Positions 36,982 to 46,550 of a stretch of DNA of 64,000 nucleotides are shown here, in pieces. The translations under genes were made by a program, and so were the position numbers. Position 1 is the stretch's first letter, and each line of letters opens with the position of its first letter. Source of the stretch: Fibrobacter succinogenes (GTDB taxonomy: Bacteria > Fibrobacterota > Fibrobacteria > Fibrobacterales > Fibrobacteraceae). Under the pieces are notes generated by a model, which saw only the letters and a program-made list of their open reading frames with translations, searched no databases and was not told the DNA's origin. The stretch is taken from NCBI GenBank assembly GCA_902762305.1, contig CACWNW010000025.1, positions 16,492 through 80,491 of the forward strand. The letters run 5' to 3'.

Positions 36982-37187
36982 CAAAAAACAGGGGTCTTTG
37001 TGTAGTCGGAAGATGAAAAAACGGTTTTTTAGCCCCCGTGCCCCCCCGAAAACCGCCCTCGACCGGCAGGGGCGGTTCGCCACCCGCGAAGTCCCCGAAA
37101 CCCGCCCCGCGCAAAAATAATTTTACCATCAAAACAGCATATTCCACCAGGGAATAAAAAATACAGGGCGGAAGCAAATCGTTTTTG

Positions 37188-37195
37188 TATTTTTG
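37188..37195 (+). promoter_or_regulatory. Putative -7 box of the TPR-transglutaminase gene
   Basis: TATTTTTG lies five bases (CTCCC) before the ATG. The context TTTTTGTATTTTTGC is the same as before the greB-like gene. Confidence 0.5.
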
Positions 37196-37200
37196 CTCCC

Positions 37201-40200
37201 ATGAACATTTCTGCGTTTAAAAACTTTATTTGTACCCCCGTTTCTTGCGGCCGACTCGCACAGCTGAGTGCGGGCATGTTTATGCTGTTCTTTATTGCGT
37301 CTTGCGCCGGAAACGGCGAACCGTTGACCAACCCGGAACCCAAGAGCGACTCCCCCGCCACCGCGGCCCAGAACTATTATGATTACGACGAGCCCGCGGT
37401 ATCGACAGCTAGCGCCCGCACGGAACGCCTGCCCGAAGGCACCATCGGCAACGCTGGCTTCAGCTTCAAGTTCCCCGGCGGCGACTGGACCATGATCGGC
37501 GGCGAAGACGGCGCCCCCTACGAGTTCTACAACGCGACTACGGGCCGCAGGGCGGTGCTCCGCGAAGTGGCTCTCGACGACGGCGAACCGATGAACCTGA
37601 TGGACCGCGCCCAGATGGAAATGCAGAGTCTGGAAGCGAGCGGCAAGAAGGCTAGCCTCAGCGAGCTCAATCCCGAAGAAGCGTTCGGAACCACCGGCGC
37701 GTTCTTCGACATCGCAGGCAAGCGCTACGACACGCCCTACGAGGCATGCGGTATCGTCACCGGCAACGGCAGCAGCGTCTACACCCTCACGCTCGCGGCG
37801 ACCGACAACGTTCCCGAGAAGGGCGCCCTGAAGGAAGAATGGAAGGAATTCTTCAAGGGCTTCAAGCTGAACGAGATTGCCGTGGAGCAGGGTCCGGAAC
37901 TTTCGCCCGAACGCATCCAGAGCCACTCCTCCGCAGCCCTCGGCTACACCTGGAGCACGAAGGACACCCTGTGGCACTTCTGGAACGGCATCGCTAAACA
38001 GAACAACGATCCGGACCTGGTGCTCACCAACAAGGACGAAGACGTCTCGCTCTTCGTGTACGGTGCGATTCTCCCGGCCGACGTGATCAGCCGCGACGAC
38101 ATGTTCAAGGTGCTCCTCACCCGCCTCGGGGTCGACCCGAACAACAAGACCCTCGACGCAAGGCGCGTGAAGGTCGGCAACACCTACGCCCAGGAATTCA
38201 CCCTCACGCACATGGTCGGCAACTTCGACTTCGCCTACAAGGGACGCTTCTTCTACGAGAACGGCCGCGGCATCCTCATCGCCGCCTGGACGCAGGGCGC
38301 CACCCAGAAGAAATACGCGAAGGTCATCGACAACGCGGTCGAAGGGCTCAAGACCGGAGCCGTGCCCGAAATCAAGAACGACAAGAAGCAGAACAAGTTC
38401 AACGCCGCCGTGACGAGCCAGGTGGGTATCCTGCGCCTGCTCGAGGACCAGCCGCTCGTAGCCCTCAGCTACTTCGAACGTGCGAACAAGATGGACCCGG
38501 ATGAGCCGCTGTACCTCATCAACTGCGGATTCGTGTACCAGATGAAGGAACTCTACGGCCCGGGTATCGCCTACTTCACGAGCCAGATGCCGTTGGTGCG
38601 CAAGAACGGGAAGCTCCTCTCGATCCTCGGTGAAATGTACGAAGTGCTATTCGACTACAGCCACGCCCGCGAATGTGCGGAAGCGGCCCTCCAGTTCACG
38701 CCGAACAACCCCGAATACGTCATCAACCTGAGCGACGCCCTCTGGGGCCTCGGACAGCGCCACCAGTCGCTCGTGGTAGTGCAGCGCCTCTACGACACGC
38801 AGCCGAGCAGCCGCCTGGGCGTGTACCTCGCGAAAACCTACATGGGCCTCGACCAGTACGCCGAAGCCGTCGAAATCCTCTACGGCATCCGCGGCAGATT
38901 CGGCATGAGCAAGGACCTGGGCGAAACCCTCATGGACGCGCTCGTGTTCCTGGGCCGCTACGAAGAAGCCCGCGCCATCAGCGAAGAGACGCTCCTGAAA
39001 GACAAGAACGATTACAAACTGTGGACCATGCACGGCAAGATCCTCTTCTACAGCCACAACTACCGCGAGGCAGAAAAGGCTCTCACCAAGGCGCTCTCGC
39101 TCAAGCCCGACAACGAAGACGCGAAGAGCTACCTGAGCGCCACCAAGGCATTCCTCGGGAAGGCCGACAACCGCACATTGCAGAAACCCATCACTCCCGT
39201 GGAAGAACGCACCGCGAACCTCAAGAGCCTATTGCGCCCGAAGGCAAAGCAGGAAGCCGTCGAAGGCGACTTCCCCGCCGTGATGCATTACCGGAAAGAA
39301 GCCCTCAAGGCCGAGAAGAACCAGCCCTGGGTCAAGAGCGAAGAAATGCTTTTGGAAATCCTCGATACCCGAGGAGCGGCCATCTACCGCGAATTCACAT
39401 TCGACTTCTTGCCCGGCTACGACAGAATCTACCTGAACGCGCTCGAAGTCTACGACAGCAACTGGAACCTGAAACAGAAGGCCAGCCTCAACGGGGCCTA
39501 CATCACCTACGCGACCGAAATCGGCGGAAAGAACGAAAGCCAGATGGCGCACTTCCCGCTCTCGGAACTTGCGCCGGGCGACTTCGTGTACCTGCAGTTC
39601 AGCCGCACCAACCTCGAAGCGAAGGGCATGATTCCCTATACCGACTTCATGACCGGAAAGGACATCCCCGTCGGCGAGACTTCGTTCCGCGTGTACGCCG
39701 ACACGAACGCCTACACCACCGAGGAATACGGACCGCTGGAACGCGAGAACATCAAGGGCGGCCGTGAATGGAAAATGGAATTGCCCGTCGTCATCCGCAA
39801 GGAACTCTACATGCCCGTGTACCGCGACTTCGGCGCCGGCCTGATGCTCACCGGCAAGCAGCAGTGGAAGGAAGTGGGCGAAGACTACGAGAGCCTCATC
39901 AAGCACCAGTTCAAGCAGGCGGTAAGCGTGCGCGAAAAGGCGTTCGAGGTGAAGGGCAACAAGATCGGCAACGAAGCGGTAAAGGCAATCGTGAACTTCG
40001 TGCGTCACGACATCCGCTACCGCGACATACGCTTCGGCGGGCACAGCCTCATCCCGCAGACGGCGGAAGTGACCCTCAAGGAACGCCGCGGCGACTGCAA
40101 GGACATGGCGCTCCTCCTCAAGGAAATGCTCGCGACCATCGGCATCAAGAGCTACCTCACGGCCATCCACCTGACCGAAGAGGGTTTCTCGGGCCTGCCC

Positions 40201-41016
40201 ACCATCCAGCAGTTCAACCACATGATCCTCTTTATCCCGAAGCAGGGCAAGGTGAACGAGATGTGGGTCGACGCGACCGACAAGACGGGCAACGACCGCC
40301 CCGTACCGCTTGACATGGAAGGCAAGGTCGCCCTCATCATCGACGGCGAGAACAGCCGCGTGACGCAGACCCCCATCCTCGAAGACGACCAGGAACACAA
40401 GATTGCGATCGACCACAAGCTGTTCATCGGGAACGACGGCACCTGCGAGTTCCGCGATTCCGTGGCACTTTCAGGCAAGTTCGCGAGCGCCATCCGCAAC
40501 AAGTTCTACGGCCGCGAAGTCAAGGAACAGGAAAAGCTGATGGAAGACTTCATGGCGCAGGGCGTGCCCGACGTGAACATTTCGAAGGTCGAAATCAAGA
40601 ACCTCGCCGACTTCAACAAGCCGCTCGTGCTCATCACCACATACGGTTCCAAGGGCTACTTCGGCAAGGGCGACGAGATGAAGGGACGGTTCCCGAACGT
40701 ATGGGAACGCAGCCTGTTCAAGCTCCCGAAGGTGAACAAGCGCCACCACCCCATCCGCATGCCGCACGAAACGCAGTTCAGCTTCAGCCTCACGGTGAAA
40801 GCCGCCGACGGGCGCGAGGTTAGCGTCTCGGGCGCAAAGCCGCTCCCGCGCGACCCCGACTACGTGAGCTTCGAGAAGAACGTGAACGCAAACGCGCAGT
40901 CCTCCATCAAGTGGACGACATTCGCGCTGTACGCCGACGCGAACGAATACGAGAAGATTCGCGAGGAATGGAACTACCTGCTGAGCGAAACGAGCCCGAT
41001 GGTGATTGTGAAATAG
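37201..41016 (+). CDS. Large lipoprotein with TPR repeats and transglutaminase-like domain
   Basis: A 1271-residue envelope protein. The lipobox is IASC (Cys35). Residues about 60-390 hold beta-rich domains (GNAGFSFKFPGGDWTMIGGE). Residues about 400-650 are TPR repeats (ALSYFERANKMDPDEPLYLI, REAEKALTKALSLKPDNEDA). A DUF3857-like region (about 720-900) is followed by a transglutaminase-like core with a plausible Cys966-His1007-Asp1024 triad (RRGDCKDMAL, QFNHMILF, WVDATDK). Such proteins are secreted cysteine peptidase or cross-linking enzymes; substrate unknown. A -7 box lies five bases upstream without Shine-Dalgarno. The gene is monocistronic. Confidence 0.85.
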   Translation: MNISAFKNFICTPVSCGRLAQLSAGMFMLFFIASCAGNGEPLTNPEPKSDSPATAAQNYYDYDEPAVSTASARTERLPEGTIGNAGFSFKFPGGDWTMIGGEDGAPYEFYNATTGRRAVLREVALDDGEPMNLMDRAQMEMQSLEASGKKASLSELNPEEAFGTTGAFFDIAGKRYDTPYEACGIVTGNGSSVYTLTLAATDNVPEKGALKEEWKEFFKGFKLNEIAVEQGPELSPERIQSHSSAALGYTWSTKDTLWHFWNGIAKQNNDPDLVLTNKDEDVSLFVYGAILPADVISRDDMFKVLLTRLGVDPNNKTLDARRVKVGNTYAQEFTLTHMVGNFDFAYKGRFFYENGRGILIAAWTQGATQKKYAKVIDNAVEGLKTGAVPEIKNDKKQNKFNAAVTSQVGILRLLEDQPLVALSYFERANKMDPDEPLYLINCGFVYQMKELYGPGIAYFTSQMPLVRKNGKLLSILGEMYEVLFDYSHARECAEAALQFTPNNPEYVINLSDALWGLGQRHQSLVVVQRLYDTQPSSRLGVYLAKTYMGLDQYAEAVEILYGIRGRFGMSKDLGETLMDALVFLGRYEEARAISEETLLKDKNDYKLWTMHGKILFYSHNYREAEKALTKALSLKPDNEDAKSYLSATKAFLGKADNRTLQKPITPVEERTANLKSLLRPKAKQEAVEGDFPAVMHYRKEALKAEKNQPWVKSEEMLLEILDTRGAAIYREFTFDFLPGYDRIYLNALEVYDSNWNLKQKASLNGAYITYATEIGGKNESQMAHFPLSELAPGDFVYLQFSRTNLEAKGMIPYTDFMTGKDIPVGETSFRVYADTNAYTTEEYGPLERENIKGGREWKMELPVVIRKELYMPVYRDFGAGLMLTGKQQWKEVGEDYESLIKHQFKQAVSVREKAFEVKGNKIGNEAVKAIVNFVRHDIRYRDIRFGGHSLIPQTAEVTLKERRGDCKDMALLLKEMLATIGIKSYLTAIHLTEEGFSGLPTIQQFNHMILFIPKQGKVNEMWVDATDKTGNDRPVPLDMEGKVALIIDGENSRVTQTPILEDDQEHKIAIDHKLFIGNDGTCEFRDSVALSGKFASAIRNKFYGREVKEQEKLMEDFMAQGVPDVNISKVEIKNLADFNKPLVLITTYGSKGYFGKGDEMKGRFPNVWERSLFKLPKVNKRHHPIRMPHETQFSFSLTVKAADGREVSVSGAKPLPRDPDYVSFEKNVNANAQSSIKWTTFALYADANEYEKIREEWNYLLSETSPMVIVK

Positions 41017-41034
41017 TTATTAGATAACCCCGAT

Positions 41035-41069
41035 GGATCCTATCGCCACTGCGTGGCTTCAGGATGACA
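41035..41069 (+). repeat. GGATCC...CAGGATGAC hairpin repeat, copy 3
   Basis: GGATCC, hairpin GCCAC-TGC-GTGGC, then TTCAGGATGACA, between the transglutaminase-like gene and ribD. Confidence 0.7.
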
Positions 41070-41074
41070 GTCAA

Positions 41075-42454
41075 TTAGGAGGGGTAATAGACGGTCAGCA
41101 CGTCGGGGCCGAGCATGGCAGCTCCGGACGCAACGACATTCCGCGGGAGTTCCGGATACGGGATTCCCGCCTTTTCGTCGCTGCAGGTTTCGCGCTCCAG
41201 GCAGGCTTCGACAGCTCCGTCCGTAGAACGCCATAAGTCGAGGCGGTTCCAGAGGGGGCGGCATTCGGGCGCATCGCTACCCTCAAACAAAAGACGCGCA
41301 AGGGTCGCGCCGGGTTCGACCATCAGGCGGTGCATTCCCCGCCGGGAAAGATCATCAAGCATTTCGCTCCAGCAGCAGGCGAACGTTCCGGCAGAAAGCA
41401 GGACAACCTCGACATGCGGGAGCGATGCGAGTGCAGGCTGCTCCACCAGGGAAAACACGAGCGTTTTTTTCGCGGTGCAGTCCATCGCATTTTTACCGCC
41501 CGCACTGTCCGCGGCACTTCCGCCGGCATTTTCGCGAGCGCCTTCTTGCGGCTTGAATAACTTCAATTCGCCCGCTTCCTTCTCGGAAAAAGCGCGATGT
41601 CCGGCCCAGAGGACCTTCACAGGGCTGTTCCCGCAGGCATACCGCACATCGAGCGAAGGATTGTCCGCAAGGAGCGTCCCCGCCCCCACGAGTATGGCAT
41701 CGCTCATCGCCCGCAGTTCGTGGTTCCAGCAGTTCGCGCCCTGCCCGGTAATGCGGAACGGGGCGTGCAAGCCATCGGCCAACGAAAGCCCCATGTATCC
41801 CGATTCCGTCACGGCGGACTTGATTTCTACAAACGTACGCTTGTTACGCACAAAATAATCGTAGGCCTCGAAATAGCGCTCGATTTCGGCAAATACGCTC
41901 CGGCCCTCGATTTCGAGCTCCGACTGCGGGCGCATCCCGGAACCCGCGCAAAAATTCATCCCGGCACCCGAGCGAGGCACAGAATTCCCGGCTGTACGTC
42001 CGGAAGCATCGTACCCAAAGACGCGGCAACCGCTACCGCAATCGCCATCGTCCATATCCTCGAAAGAGGCCGCGATACAGGCCTCTACGCCTTCGAGGAC
42101 ACGGATACCCGCCTCCTCGAGAATCTTGCGGCTGTTGCCGCGCACCACGGGGTTCGGGTCCGCGTGCGCGAAATAAACTTCCTTGATTCCCGCATCGATG
42201 ATGGCCTTGGTGCAGGGGGGCGTGCGGCCATAGTGGCAGCAGGGCTCGAGCGTCACGTAGATGGCCGCGCCGCGGGCGAGGCCGCCCGCGTCACGCAGCG
42301 CCATCACTTCGGCATGGGCACTCCCGGGGCGCTGCGTACGCCCCTTCCCCACGACAATCCCGTCTTTGACGACAACGGCACCGACCGCAGGGTTCGGCCG
42401 GCTAATCCCTATCGAAAGGAACGATTCTTCTAATGCGAGCTGTAAGTAGTTCAC
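41075..42454 (-). CDS. ribD: Bifunctional riboflavin deaminase/reductase
   Basis: RibD deaminates and reduces the pyrimidine intermediate of riboflavin synthesis. From GTG 42454 the protein is about 459 residues. The deaminase zinc site is HAE (His47, Glu49 in this numbering) and PCCHYGRTPPC. The reductase domain has SAVTESGYMGLSLADG-like RibD motifs, DAILVGAGTLLADNPSL and RLMVEPG. Between the domains and inside the reductase are Gly/Ser/Ala-rich stretches (residues about 150-190 and 305-325) longer than usual. I chose GTG because an earlier in-frame ATG at 42499 lies within the hairpin repeat. It follows the rhodanese gene on the same strand. Confidence 0.85.
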   Translation of the reverse strand: MNYLQLALEESFLSIGISRPNPAVGAVVVKDGIVVGKGRTQRPGSAHAEVMALRDAGGLARGAAIYVTLEPCCHYGRTPPCTKAIIDAGIKEVYFAHADPNPVVRGNSRKILEEAGIRVLEGVEACIAASFEDMDDGDCGSGCRVFGYDASGRTAGNSVPRSGAGMNFCAGSGMRPQSELEIEGRSVFAEIERYFEAYDYFVRNKRTFVEIKSAVTESGYMGLSLADGLHAPFRITGQGANCWNHELRAMSDAILVGAGTLLADNPSLDVRYACGNSPVKVLWAGHRAFSEKEAGELKLFKPQEGARENAGGSAADSAGGKNAMDCTAKKTLVFSLVEQPALASLPHVEVVLLSAGTFACCWSEMLDDLSRRGMHRLMVEPGATLARLLFEGSDAPECRPLWNRLDLWRSTDGAVEACLERETCSDEKAGIPYPELPRNVVASGAAMLGPDVLTVYYPS

Positions 42455-42468
42455 TGTATTGCGGGACT

Positions 42469-42510
42469 GGATCCCTCGTCTCCGCGCTACGCGCGTCACT
42501 CAGGATGACA
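42469..42510 (+). repeat. GGATCC...CAGGATGAC hairpin repeat, copy 4
   Basis: GGATCC, CTCGTCTC, hairpin CGCGC-TAC-GCGCG, then TCACTCAGGATGACA, inserted between ribD and the rhodanese gene. Confidence 0.7.
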
Positions 42511-42515
42511 ACGGA

Positions 42516-42962
42516 CTAGTTCTTCGGGAAGGCCATGAAGCCGCCGACCACGTTGAACACGCGCTCGTACCCGTTCTGGATAAGGATGTTCGAAACAGCC
42601 ATGCTGCGCTTTCCGCTACGGCAGAAAATAAGCAGGTCCTTGTCCTTCGGGAATTCAGCGAGACGCTGTTCGGCTTCCTGGAGCGGGATGTTGATGGAGC
42701 CCGGAGCCGTGCCATCGGCAACTTCGCCCGGAGTGCGCACGTCAATCAGCACACCACCGGCCTTCTGCATCTCGAGAGCCTTCGCCCAATCGATGTTCGT
42801 AATCTGTGCCTTCGGGGCTTCCGGAGCGGCCTGCTGAGCAGCGGGCTGTTCGACGGCAGGCTTTGCGCTTTCCACCGGAGCGGCCTTCTTTTCGGCATTC
42901 GCTTCGTTGCAAGCTGCAAACAGGAACGCGGAGCAAATCAACATACCAATAGTCTTCTTCAT
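42516..42962 (-). CDS. Rhodanese-domain lipoprotein
   Basis: A 148-residue lipoprotein (lipobox FAACN, Cys near residue 18). An Ala/Pro/Glu-rich spacer leads to a single rhodanese domain: DVRTPGEVADGTAPGSINIP, then LLIFCRSGKRSMAVSNIL with the active-site Cys in CRSGKRS, and VFNVVGGFMAF. These act in periplasmic sulfur transfer or redox. GAGG precedes the ATG. It lies 28 bases after the PAS sensor gene and upstream of ribD on the same strand. Confidence 0.85.
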   Translation of the reverse strand: MKKTIGMLICSAFLFAACNEANAEKKAAPVESAKPAVEQPAAQQAAPEAPKAQITNIDWAKALEMQKAGGVLIDVRTPGEVADGTAPGSINIPLQEAEQRLAEFPKDKDLLIFCRSGKRSMAVSNILIQNGYERVFNVVGGFMAFPKN

Positions 42963-42990
42963 ATCTATTCCTCTTTTTTTTGTTAAACCG

Positions 42991-44274
42991 CTAGGACTCG
43001 GGAGCCTCATTCGGGAAATCGTTCTTGTCCAGAACCATGTACACGCCGAGCGTAGTATGGGTAATATTATCCTTAGACCGAATCGGGACGGCGTTGAGCA
43101 TCAGCAGCCGTTCCGACAAACTGCCCTTCCAGGCGGCACTCCTGCCGGTATCGAACACTTCCGAAAGGATCTTGGACATGTAGGGCAAAATCTTGCTGCT
43201 CACGACGGAATCGAGACTCTTGCCGTAAATTTCCCTCGGGTTCATGATCTGGTAATCCGCAGCAAAGGACTGGTTGCACCCCTGGATATTGAAATCGCGG
43301 TCCACCCAGAAGATACGCACATCCGGGAACGAGAGCGCAGCCGAGAGGATGGCGTCCTTGTCGTCGCCGAACACGAGGTTGTCGAGCACCATGTCCATGC
43401 GGCGGGCGGAGCCCTGCAGTACGAGGCGGTTATCCTCGTCGGTCACGAGGCGCCCGCGGAAGCAGTACCAAACGAGCGTCTTGTCCGTACCATAAAGGCG
43501 GACCTTGATAGTCTCGAACGGATCGCCCCTGGACCCGAACGTGTGGTAATCCTTCACACGCGCATTCAAGATGGAATTCAGCAATTCGAGATCGGATTCC
43601 GGCATCATCTTGCGGATTTCCACATAGCCGGTCGACTGCGGGACCACCCTGTGCTCTTCGTCCATGAGCGGAGTGAGCAGCTTGAACCTGCGGTCCTCGA
43701 CCTCGTAGTTCCACAGGAAGTCGCCCGTATTCTGCAACAGGTTGTCCAGACGCATCTGGATCCTTTCGCGTTCCTTGCGGTTCTCGTTCTCCCTGGAAAT
43801 ATTCTTGATGAAACAGACGTAGCGGAATTCCTGCACCGAGACATATTCGAGCACGGTCTTCATCTCGTACCACTGCGTACGTCCCTTGTCCCCGTTCGAA
43901 GAGGCATCCTCCAGGTCATGCGAAAAAACGAACGACATGTTCTGGTGCTTCTCGACCTCGTCAAAATAGAGCTTCATCCTAGCCCAGTCCTTCGAGTCCA
44001 GCAAATCCTGGAAGGTACTTCCGGAGCTGAGCCAGCGGAACAGCGGGTCGGACATGTACATCGGGAGCCCGTAGAGGAACTCCAGCCTCCTCGAGAAGAC
44101 GACGATGAATTCGTTCACGCTCCCACTGAAGTTTTCATAAAGCTGCTGCTTCTTGATTCCTTCGCGAAGGAGGAATACCACGATAAAGAACGCCACTAAG
44201 AAAATGACGCACAGGAATGCGAGCACGATGACCCAGTCCATCCCCAAATCGGCAACGGGAAGCGTTTTGTCCAT
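42991..44274 (-). CDS. Membrane protein with PAS-like sensory domains, no output domain seen
   Basis: A 427-residue protein with one N-terminal helix (WVIVLAFLCVIFLVAFFIVVFLL), then PAS-like regions: about 40-180 (FQDLLDSKDWARMKLYFDEVE), 185-320 (QNTGDFLWNYEVEDRRFKLL) and 330-427 (IFWVDRDFNIQGCNQSFAAD, YGKSLDSVV). There is no histidine kinase, GGDEF, EAL or methyl-accepting segment, so it may signal through a partner. The ATG at 44274 follows GGGGGT. It is followed by the rhodanese gene. Confidence 0.65.
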   Translation of the reverse strand: MDKTLPVADLGMDWVIVLAFLCVIFLVAFFIVVFLLREGIKKQQLYENFSGSVNEFIVVFSRRLEFLYGLPMYMSDPLFRWLSSGSTFQDLLDSKDWARMKLYFDEVEKHQNMSFVFSHDLEDASSNGDKGRTQWYEMKTVLEYVSVQEFRYVCFIKNISRENENRKERERIQMRLDNLLQNTGDFLWNYEVEDRRFKLLTPLMDEEHRVVPQSTGYVEIRKMMPESDLELLNSILNARVKDYHTFGSRGDPFETIKVRLYGTDKTLVWYCFRGRLVTDEDNRLVLQGSARRMDMVLDNLVFGDDKDAILSAALSFPDVRIFWVDRDFNIQGCNQSFAADYQIMNPREIYGKSLDSVVSSKILPYMSKILSEVFDTGRSAAWKGSLSERLLMLNAVPIRSKDNITHTTLGVYMVLDKNDFPNEAPES

Positions 44275-44329
44275 ACCCCCAAGATAAACAAAAAAAGACG
44301 AATGTGACAGCAAAAAAAACGCATGCGGG

Positions 44330-45082
44330 TCACTTTTTCAGTTTTTTTGAAACCCAGACCCCGTTCCAATCCGGCATCGAACCCGGAGAACCGTGTTTTG
44401 CACCTATCCCGAACCCCGCAATTTCGACAGAAATCCCAAACGAGAAGGCGAATCCGGGGAAAACGTACGAAGTTTCGACACTCCCCCATGCAAAACGGAG
44501 GAGCGTACCGACAGCGACAGATTCCCAGTCCGTCTGCGCGAAAGCCGAAAAAGTCGCAGAAGGCGTCCAGTGGATTGCCGCCCGAGGATAATCCGGAAAT
44601 TCGTCCGTAAACCCGAACCAGGCCATAGACAAAGTAAGTCTAGAGACGAGAGCGGACAGCCCCGCCTTGAACCTGTAGCGCACCCACGCGGCATCGCCCG
44701 GCAGCCAGTCGGCATAGGCGCCCGCACCCACACCCGCCACCAGGAACCGGCGGGAAACCGACAGTTCGAGCATGGCACCGGACTCCCTGTACAGGGAGTC
44801 GAGCGCGTAGAAACTGTAGAGGAAGGCGCCCCTGAAGCACCGCATCTGCCATTCCCCCGCCGCAGAGAGCGCCCATTCCCCGACATCGCCCGAACGCATA
44901 TATCCGGAAACACCGACCGACGTGGCGGGGAGCCTCGCCGGAGTCGAGTTCCAGCCGGGAAGCCCGTCCGGAGCACCCCAGACGCCCGAACCGAACGGCA
45001 CGGGGGAATCGAAGCATAGGCCATGCGACCAGAATGCGGCAACAGCGAGCAAGGCAAACGAGAAATCACGGACGCAGAACAA
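44330..45082 (-). CDS. Secreted protein of unknown function, strand-rich
   Basis: A 250-residue protein with a signal peptide (DFSFALLAVAAFWSHGLC). The body is Gly/Ala/Trp/Phe-rich with alternating residues (VAGVGAGAYADWLPG, AFSFGISVEIAGFGIGA), suggesting an outer-membrane barrel or beta-sheet protein, but the C-terminus (SKKLKK) is basic rather than aromatic. The start overlaps the preceding gene's stop by 17 bases, so translation is coupled. High GC here differs from the AT-rich surroundings. Family not recognised. Confidence 0.6.
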   Translation of the reverse strand: MFCVRDFSFALLAVAAFWSHGLCFDSPVPFGSGVWGAPDGLPGWNSTPARLPATSVGVSGYMRSGDVGEWALSAAGEWQMRCFRGAFLYSFYALDSLYRESGAMLELSVSRRFLVAGVGAGAYADWLPGDAAWVRYRFKAGLSALVSRLTLSMAWFGFTDEFPDYPRAAIHWTPSATFSAFAQTDWESVAVGTLLRFAWGSVETSYVFPGFAFSFGISVEIAGFGIGAKHGSPGSMPDWNGVWVSKKLKK

Positions 45083-46478
45083 TTCCCACCACCTTTTCGA
45101 AATCGCCCAGCCGGGCAGACACGTAATTCACCCCCCTGCGCCCGCGGTCCTTCACGGGAACATCGTGCCACACGGAGGAATTCGCCGGCGCAACCGCCTT
45201 CCACACGTCCCGGCCAGCGGAATCCAGCAGGCGCAGCACCACATCGTCACGCGCATCCACGCGGACCCGCAGGGGCGGTCCCTTCGCCCGGACCACGCGC
45301 GAGGAAAGTACCAGCGAGAAGGGTTCCTCGGCCCTGGTCCCCGTCTTCGAGACGAATCCCGGGGTATTTTCCGGAACGCTGGCAAGCGGGCTGAACCCGT
45401 CGGGGCATGTCGCGGTAGACTTGTCCCAGGAGACGCTGTCGATAACCAGCGAGTCGAAGCAGAGGGAAAGCGAGCCGCCCGAGTTGTTGAGATACCCCAT
45501 CGCAACCTGCACGATATCCACGTCGCCGAACCCGAGATGCGCGCGCAGTTCCGCCGAATCGCGGGTCAAGAGAACCGCCTGCCGGGGCGATATGGAATCC
45601 GGCGCGGCACCCAAGACGCCACCCCTGCCGCAGAAGCGCAAACGCGAAAGCGGGAGCACCGAGCGCGAAGCATTGTAGACCTCCACCCACTCGGGAACGG
45701 GCTCCTGCGGGCAGTGGTGCACCTCCGAAATCACGACAGGCGAGCGCCCCTCCGCAAGCAGCAGCGTGTCCACCACGTTGTTCCGCGGGAACTCGTCCTC
45801 GGGCAGGCCGAGGTTAAGCCACAGGCTCCCGCGGGCCCGGAACTCGAGACGGAAGTTCCCTGCAACCCTCCGCATGTCCTCGCGCCACACGCCGGTAGAC
45901 AGGTCCTGCGACCTCACCCGCAGGTCGGCCCCCGCACACCCCGTGAGCCAGCCCTCCACATGGAACACGCGCCCGGCCGCCGTATCGCCCCCCTCCACGC
46001 GGGCGCTCACGGAAGCGAGCCCGCAATCCCGTATGCCGTTCTCGTAATCCGCATTCGCATATCCCGGAGTCGCGGGCGCAAACACCCAGTCGTCGGTCTC
46101 CCCGCGCCTCTGGAAAGCCTTCCCCGCCTTCGGGGTGGGCAAAAGCGCCGAATCCGCGCACGTACCCGCCTCCAGTTTCCAGGAACTTTCACGCGAATTC
46201 GGGAGCGAAACCGCAGTCACCGCGCAGGCAACACCGCCCCCCGTTGGGCAAAAGACGCTGTCGTGAACCAGGACAAGCCTCTCCCCCTCCGGGTACGGAA
46301 CAGCGAAAGCCGCCTTCCCGTCAACGGAGAAGGCGAGCGAATCTGCGGTAAAGGCAGGATCCAGGCGGATTTCGACAAACTCCCCCTCCTTGTCGGGCAC
46401 GTCCACCGGGTCCGGAAGGAACTCGACAAAGTAGGGACACGCGGACACAGAAGCCGCGAGCCAAGGCAATAATTTCAT
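45066..46478 (-). CDS. Secreted lamin-tail-domain protein with type IX-like C-terminal tail
   Basis: A 470-residue secreted protein (short signal MKLLPWLAASVSA). A lamin tail-like strand set appears at the N-terminus (YFVEFLPDPVDVPDKEGEFV) and again at about residue 245 (VVISEVHHCPQEPVPEWVEV, then YNASRSVLPLSRL), the hallmark of LTD proteins that occur on cell surfaces. The last 60 residues (LRLLDSAGRDVWKAVAPANS) resemble a type IX secretion C-terminal domain. GGGGGAT precedes the ATG. It overlaps the next gene. Partners and ligand unknown. Confidence 0.7.
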   Translation of the reverse strand: MKLLPWLAASVSACPYFVEFLPDPVDVPDKEGEFVEIRLDPAFTADSLAFSVDGKAAFAVPYPEGERLVLVHDSVFCPTGGGVACAVTAVSLPNSRESSWKLEAGTCADSALLPTPKAGKAFQRRGETDDWVFAPATPGYANADYENGIRDCGLASVSARVEGGDTAAGRVFHVEGWLTGCAGADLRVRSQDLSTGVWREDMRRVAGNFRLEFRARGSLWLNLGLPEDEFPRNNVVDTLLLAEGRSPVVISEVHHCPQEPVPEWVEVYNASRSVLPLSRLRFCGRGGVLGAAPDSISPRQAVLLTRDSAELRAHLGFGDVDIVQVAMGYLNNSGGSLSLCFDSLVIDSVSWDKSTATCPDGFSPLASVPENTPGFVSKTGTRAEEPFSLVLSSRVVRAKGPPLRVRVDARDDVVLRLLDSAGRDVWKAVAPANSSVWHDVPVKDRGRRGVNYVSARLGDFEKVVGIVLRP

Positions 46479-46550
46479 GTAATCCCCCGAAGGGGCTTAT
46501 CCCGCACGCCGTCCCGGAGGAACGCCGCCTAACTGGAGCGAAACGGGATA

